Source of the DNA: JBEVMS01 sp040508515
GTDB lineage: Bacteria > Pseudomonadota > Gammaproteobacteria > Xanthomonadales > Rhodanobacteraceae
Assembly: GCA_040508515.1 (NCBI GenBank)
Contig: JBEVMS010000179.1
Span: 1 to 9,952 of the forward strand
DNA: 9,952 bases
Reading direction: 5' to 3'
The notes under the pieces are model-generated. The model saw nothing but the letters and a program-made list of their open reading frames with translations, ran no database searches and was not told the DNA's origin. A program made the position numbers and the translations under genes. Below are positions 7,272 to 9,952 of this stretch, piece after piece. Every line of letters starts with the position of its first letter. Positions within the stretch are counted from its first letter, which is position 1.

Positions 7272-7474
7272 GTTGGTGTCCCTCCAGAGGCGATCCTCGG
7301 GTGGACTTAATAGGGAATCCGGTGGAAATCCGGAACTGCCCCGCAGCGGTAAGCGGAAACGAAACCTGTCATTGGCACTGGCCTTCACGGCTGGGAAGCG
7401 ACGGGCGTAGGTGGCCTCACCAGGCCGGGTCCGCAAGTCCGAAGACCTGCCAACACACCGGGCACAGTCCGGTG
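7272..7474 (+). ncRNA. Cobalamin (adenosylcobalamin) riboswitch
   Basis: Aptamer landmarks appear in order: GTTGGTGTCC (about 7272-7280), GGACTTAATAGGGAA (7303-7317), the TCCGG/CCGGA stem (7318-7334), CTGCCCCGCAGCGGTAAGCGG (in two parts, 7336-7356), GGCTGGGAAGCG (about 7389-7400), the extra arm around 7403-7426, and the B12 box AAGTCCGAAGACCTGCC (7435-7451). The hairpin CACCGG/CCGGTG (7456-7474, loop GCACAGT) fits the regulatory hairpin whose loop kisses L5 of the aptamer. Bound cobalamin would reduce expression of nrdA downstream. No T-run follows before the gene, so control is more likely translational or rho-dependent than by intrinsic termination. Confidence 0.96.
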
Positions 7475-7486
7475 CGTTCGATGGCG

Positions 7487-7592
7487 GCCTCCGCGGGGAG
7501 GCGCGTCGTTGGCTCGGCGGCCGCTGCGGCACGCCGTCCTGCGCGCGTCGGTCCGGCAAGGTCTCATCGTCTAATCCTGCGCGGGGCGCAGG
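7487..7592 (+). promoter_or_regulatory. GC-rich leader hairpins, possible expression platform
   Basis: Two perfect stems lie between the aptamer and the nrdA start: GCCTCC/GGAGGC (7487-7492 with 7497-7502, loop GCGG) and CCTGCGC/GCGCAGG (7576-7582 with 7586-7592, loop GGG). The second ends about 18 bases before the GGAG (7611-7614) that serves nrdA. The CTCC in the first arm could pair with that GGAG, which would link riboswitch folding to ribosome access. This is an inference from complementarity only. Confidence 0.35.
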
Positions 7593-7624
7593 CGTTGACC
7601 CTACCGCCCTGGAGCGATGCCGAT

Positions 7625-9952
7625 ATGCAGCCTCTCGATACCGATACCCCCGCGCGCCCGCGCGACCGCGCCGACATCCCCTCTTTCGCCGGTACCGCCG
7701 AACCCAGCACTAGCGAACCGATGACGGACGCCGCACGCGCTCAGCCGCCGTTCGCGCTGACGCCGCCGCACAACCCCGGCCAGATGCGCGTGAAAAAGCG
7801 CAACGGCGGCCAGGAAGTGGTCGACGTCAACAAGATCGTCAAAGCGGTCACCCGCGCCGGCGACGGCTTGTTCGCAGTCGACCCGATGCGCGTGGCGCTG
7901 AAGACCATTGGCGGCCTCTACGACGGCGCCACCACCCAGGAGCTGGATCAGCTCTCGATCCGCACCGCCGCCGCGCTGACCGCCGAGGAACCCGAATACG
8001 GCCAGCTCGCCGCGCGCCTGCTGGGCGCCTACATCGACAAGGAAGTATCCGGGCAGGAAATCCAAAGCTTTTCGCAGTCGATCGCCCGCGGCGCCGAACT
8101 GGGCATCTTGAACGGACGCCTGCGCGATTTCGTCGCCGCCAACGCGCGCAAGCTCAACGACGCGATCGATCCGCTGGCGACGCGCCGCTTCGAGTACTTC
8201 GGCCTGCGCACGGTGTACGACCGCTACCTGCTGCGCCACCCGCAGCAGCGCCAGGTGCTCGAAACCCCGCAGCACTTCTTCATGCGCATCGCCTGCGCGC
8301 TGGGCGGTAACGAGATCGGTGAGACGCTGGAGCTGTACCGCCTGCTGTCCTCGCTGGAATACATCGCCAGCTCACCGACGCTGTTCAATGCCGGCACCAC
8401 GCACGAGCAGTTGAGTTCCTGCTTTTTGCTCGACTCGCCACTGGACTCGCTGGAATCGATCTACGACAAGTACGCCGACGTCGCCAAGCTCAGCAAGTTC
8501 GCCGGCGGCATCGGCCTGGCCTACTCGCGGGTGCGCTCGCGCGGCTCGTTAATCAAGGGCACCAACGGCCACTCCAACGGCCTGGTGCCATGGCTGAAGA
8601 CGCTGGACGCCTCGGTCGCCGCGGTCAACCAGGGCGGCAAGCGCAAGGGCGCCGCCTGCGTGTATCTGGAATCCTGGCACGCCGACATCGAGGAGTTTCT
8701 CGACCTGCGCGAGAACACCGGCGACGAAGCGCGCCGCACGCACAACCTCAATCTGGCCAACTGGGTGCCGGACGAATTCATGCGCCGCGTCGAGCGCGAC
8801 GCCGACTGGTCGCTGTTCGATCCCAAGCGGGTGCCGCACTTCGTCGACAGCTGGGGCGACACCTTCGACGCCGCCTACCGCGAGGCCGAGGCCGCCGGCC
8901 TGGCCAGCAAGACGATCAAGGCGCGCGAACTCTACGCACGCATGCTGCGCAGCCTGGCGCAAACCGGCAACGGCTGGATGACCTTCAAGGATCGCTCCAA
9001 CGCGACCAGCAATCAGACGGCCAAACCCGAGAACGTGATCCACCTGTCCAACCTGTGCACCGAGATTCTCGAGGTGACCAACGCCAGCGAAACAGCGGTG
9101 TGTAACCTGGGCTCGATCAACCTGGCGCGTCATGTAGTGACCGAGGCCGACGGCTCGATGCGTTTTGATTTCGATCAGCTCGCCGCCACCGCGCGCACTG
9201 CGGTGCGTCAGTTGGACCGGGTGATCGATCTCAATTTCTATCCGATCGCCACCGCTGCCGTGGCCAACCGCAAATGGCGCCCGGTCGGGCTGGGCGTAAT
9301 GGGTTTGCAGGACGTGTTCTTCAAGCTGCGGCTGCCCTTCGATTCGACCGAGGCGCAGGAAATCTCCACTCGCATCGCCGAGGAGATCTATTTCAACGCG
9401 CTGTCCATGTCCAACGAGATCGCCGCCCAGGTCGGCGCGCATCCGGGCTTCACGGAAAGCCGCGCCGCCAACGGCGAACTGCAGTTCGACTACTGGCCGC
9501 AGGCCAAGCCGCACGACAGCGCCCGTTGGGACGCCCTGCGCGAGAAGATCAAAACCCACGGCCTGCGCAACTCGCTGCTGATCGCGATCGCACCGACCGC
9601 CACCATCGCCTCGATCGCCGGCTGCTACGAATGTATCGAGCCGATGGTCTCCAACCTGTTCAAGCGCGAAACGCTGTCGGGCGACTTCCTGGTGGTCAAC
9701 CGCTATCTGTCCGACGAGCTGAAGACGCTGGGCCTGTGGACACCCGAGGTGCGCGACGCGATCAAGCTGGCCGAAGGCTCGATCCAGGGCATCGAAGCGA
9801 TTCCGCAGCGCCTGCGCGAAATCTACCGCACCACCTGGGAGCTGCCGCAGAAAGCCTTGATCGATCTGGCCGCCGCGCGCGGCGCGTATATCGACCAGAG
9901 CCAGTCGCTGAACCTGTTTATGGAAAACCCCAACATCGGCCAGCTGAGCTCG
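7625..9952 (+). CDS. nrdA: Class I ribonucleoside-diphosphate reductase, alpha (large) subunit, 3' end outside the window
   Basis: 776 codons are visible and the gene runs off the right edge. The enzyme reduces NDPs to dNDPs in the cytoplasm together with a radical-bearing beta subunit, NrdB, probably encoded just downstream. A disordered, Pro/Ala-rich N-terminus (1-53) precedes an ATP-cone (about 54-140, MRVKKRNGGQEVVDVNKIV), then the catalytic barrel. Active-site residues are readable: Cys266 (SSCFLL) and Cys493 (AVCNLGS) as the redox pair, and N476-L-C478-T-E480 holding the thiyl-radical Cys, matching N437/C439/E441 of E. coli NrdA. NLCxE, rather than the NPCGE typical of class II NrdJ, supports class I. 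The tyrosine pair and C-terminal cysteines lie beyond the window. ATG 7625 has GGAG 10 bases upstream and a coding-like GC3 pattern after it. Met33 (7721) is an alternative start without a Shine-Dalgarno. Confidence 0.93.
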   Translation, partial: MQPLDTDTPARPRDRADIPSFAGTAEPSTSEPMTDAARAQPPFALTPPHNPGQMRVKKRNGGQEVVDVNKIVKAVTRAGDGLFAVDPMRVALKTIGGLYDGATTQELDQLSIRTAAALTAEEPEYGQLAARLLGAYIDKEVSGQEIQSFSQSIARGAELGILNGRLRDFVAANARKLNDAIDPLATRRFEYFGLRTVYDRYLLRHPQQRQVLETPQHFFMRIACALGGNEIGETLELYRLLSSLEYIASSPTLFNAGTTHEQLSSCFLLDSPLDSLESIYDKYADVAKLSKFAGGIGLAYSRVRSRGSLIKGTNGHSNGLVPWLKTLDASVAAVNQGGKRKGAACVYLESWHADIEEFLDLRENTGDEARRTHNLNLANWVPDEFMRRVERDADWSLFDPKRVPHFVDSWGDTFDAAYREAEAAGLASKTIKARELYARMLRSLAQTGNGWMTFKDRSNATSNQTAKPENVIHLSNLCTEILEVTNASETAVCNLGSINLARHVVTEADGSMRFDFDQLAATARTAVRQLDRVIDLNFYPIATAAVANRKWRPVGLGVMGLQDVFFKLRLPFDSTEAQEISTRIAEEIYFNALSMSNEIAAQVGAHPGFTESRAANGELQFDYWPQAKPHDSARWDALREKIKTHGLRNSLLIAIAPTATIASIAGCYECIEPMVSNLFKRETLSGDFLVVNRYLSDELKTLGLWTPEVRDAIKLAEGSIQGIEAIPQRLREIYRTTWELPQKALIDLAAARGAYIDQSQSLNLFMENPNIGQLSS

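Noticed and set aside
7117..7410. 97-codon plus-strand ORF upstream of nrdA
   Set aside because: It spans the terminator, NrdR boxes, promoter and cobalamin aptamer, so it is non-coding regulatory DNA.
7617..7724. 35-codon upstream ORF whose TGA overlaps nrdA Met33 as ATGA, a possible coupling peptide
   Set aside because: Its GGAG is only two bases from the ATG, and codon bias supports the nrdA frame over the same stretch. The overlap is probably chance.
7601..8275. 224-codon minus-strand ORF opposite nrdA, and similar long ORFs opposite nrdA (8549-9559) and mprF (4365-5471, 5886-6770)
   Set aside because: High-GC DNA gives long antisense open frames. These show low-complexity composition and no domain, whereas the opposite strand encodes well-recognised enzymes.
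1..9952. CRISPR arrays, tRNA/rRNA genes, insertion sequences
   Set aside because: No spaced direct repeats, cloverleaf, rRNA-like sequence or transposase was seen on either strand.

Overview
The window looks like chromosomal DNA from a high-GC gammaproteobacterium, most likely Xanthomonadaceae (Xanthomonas, Lysobacter or Stenotrophomonas-like). This rests on strong GC3 bias in three genes, a TonB-dependent receptor paired with a TPR-type sulfotransferase, and the resemblance of the class I ribonucleotide reductase to Xanthomonadaceae proteins as I remember them. The species cannot be fixed from the sequence alone.

Left block (1-3124), visibly lower in GC than the rest: the C-terminal tail of a sulfotransferase-family protein (+) converges on a complete TonB-dependent receptor gene (-). 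A bidirectional rho-independent terminator separates them. The composition break falls just upstream of the receptor, so this pair may have been acquired together. From 3125 to 3636 there is no convincing gene, but the stretch holds a run of four short perfect hairpins and one long near-perfect hairpin.

Middle block (3637-7025, minus strand): a two-gene operon of mprF (aminoacyl-phosphatidylglycerol synthase/flippase) followed by a VirJ/AcvB-family serine hydrolase, joined by a 4-base ATGA overlap. By analogy with AcvB of Agrobacterium and PA0919 of Pseudomonas, the first enzyme makes and flips aminoacylated phosphatidylglycerol and the second probably hydrolyses it in the periplasm, so together they set membrane charge.

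Right block (7222-9952, plus strand): nrdA, the large subunit of class I ribonucleotide reductase, runs off the window end. Its control region is unusually readable: a sigma70-type promoter (TTGACC-17-TATGTT) inside a pair of NrdR boxes spaced 32 bp apart, then a full cobalamin riboswitch with its B12 box, then a long GC-rich leader. Both dNTP status (NrdR) and vitamin B12 (riboswitch) therefore probably gate the gene, which implies a B12-dependent reductase (NrdJ) elsewhere in the genome. A minus-strand intrinsic terminator lies between this promoter and mprF.
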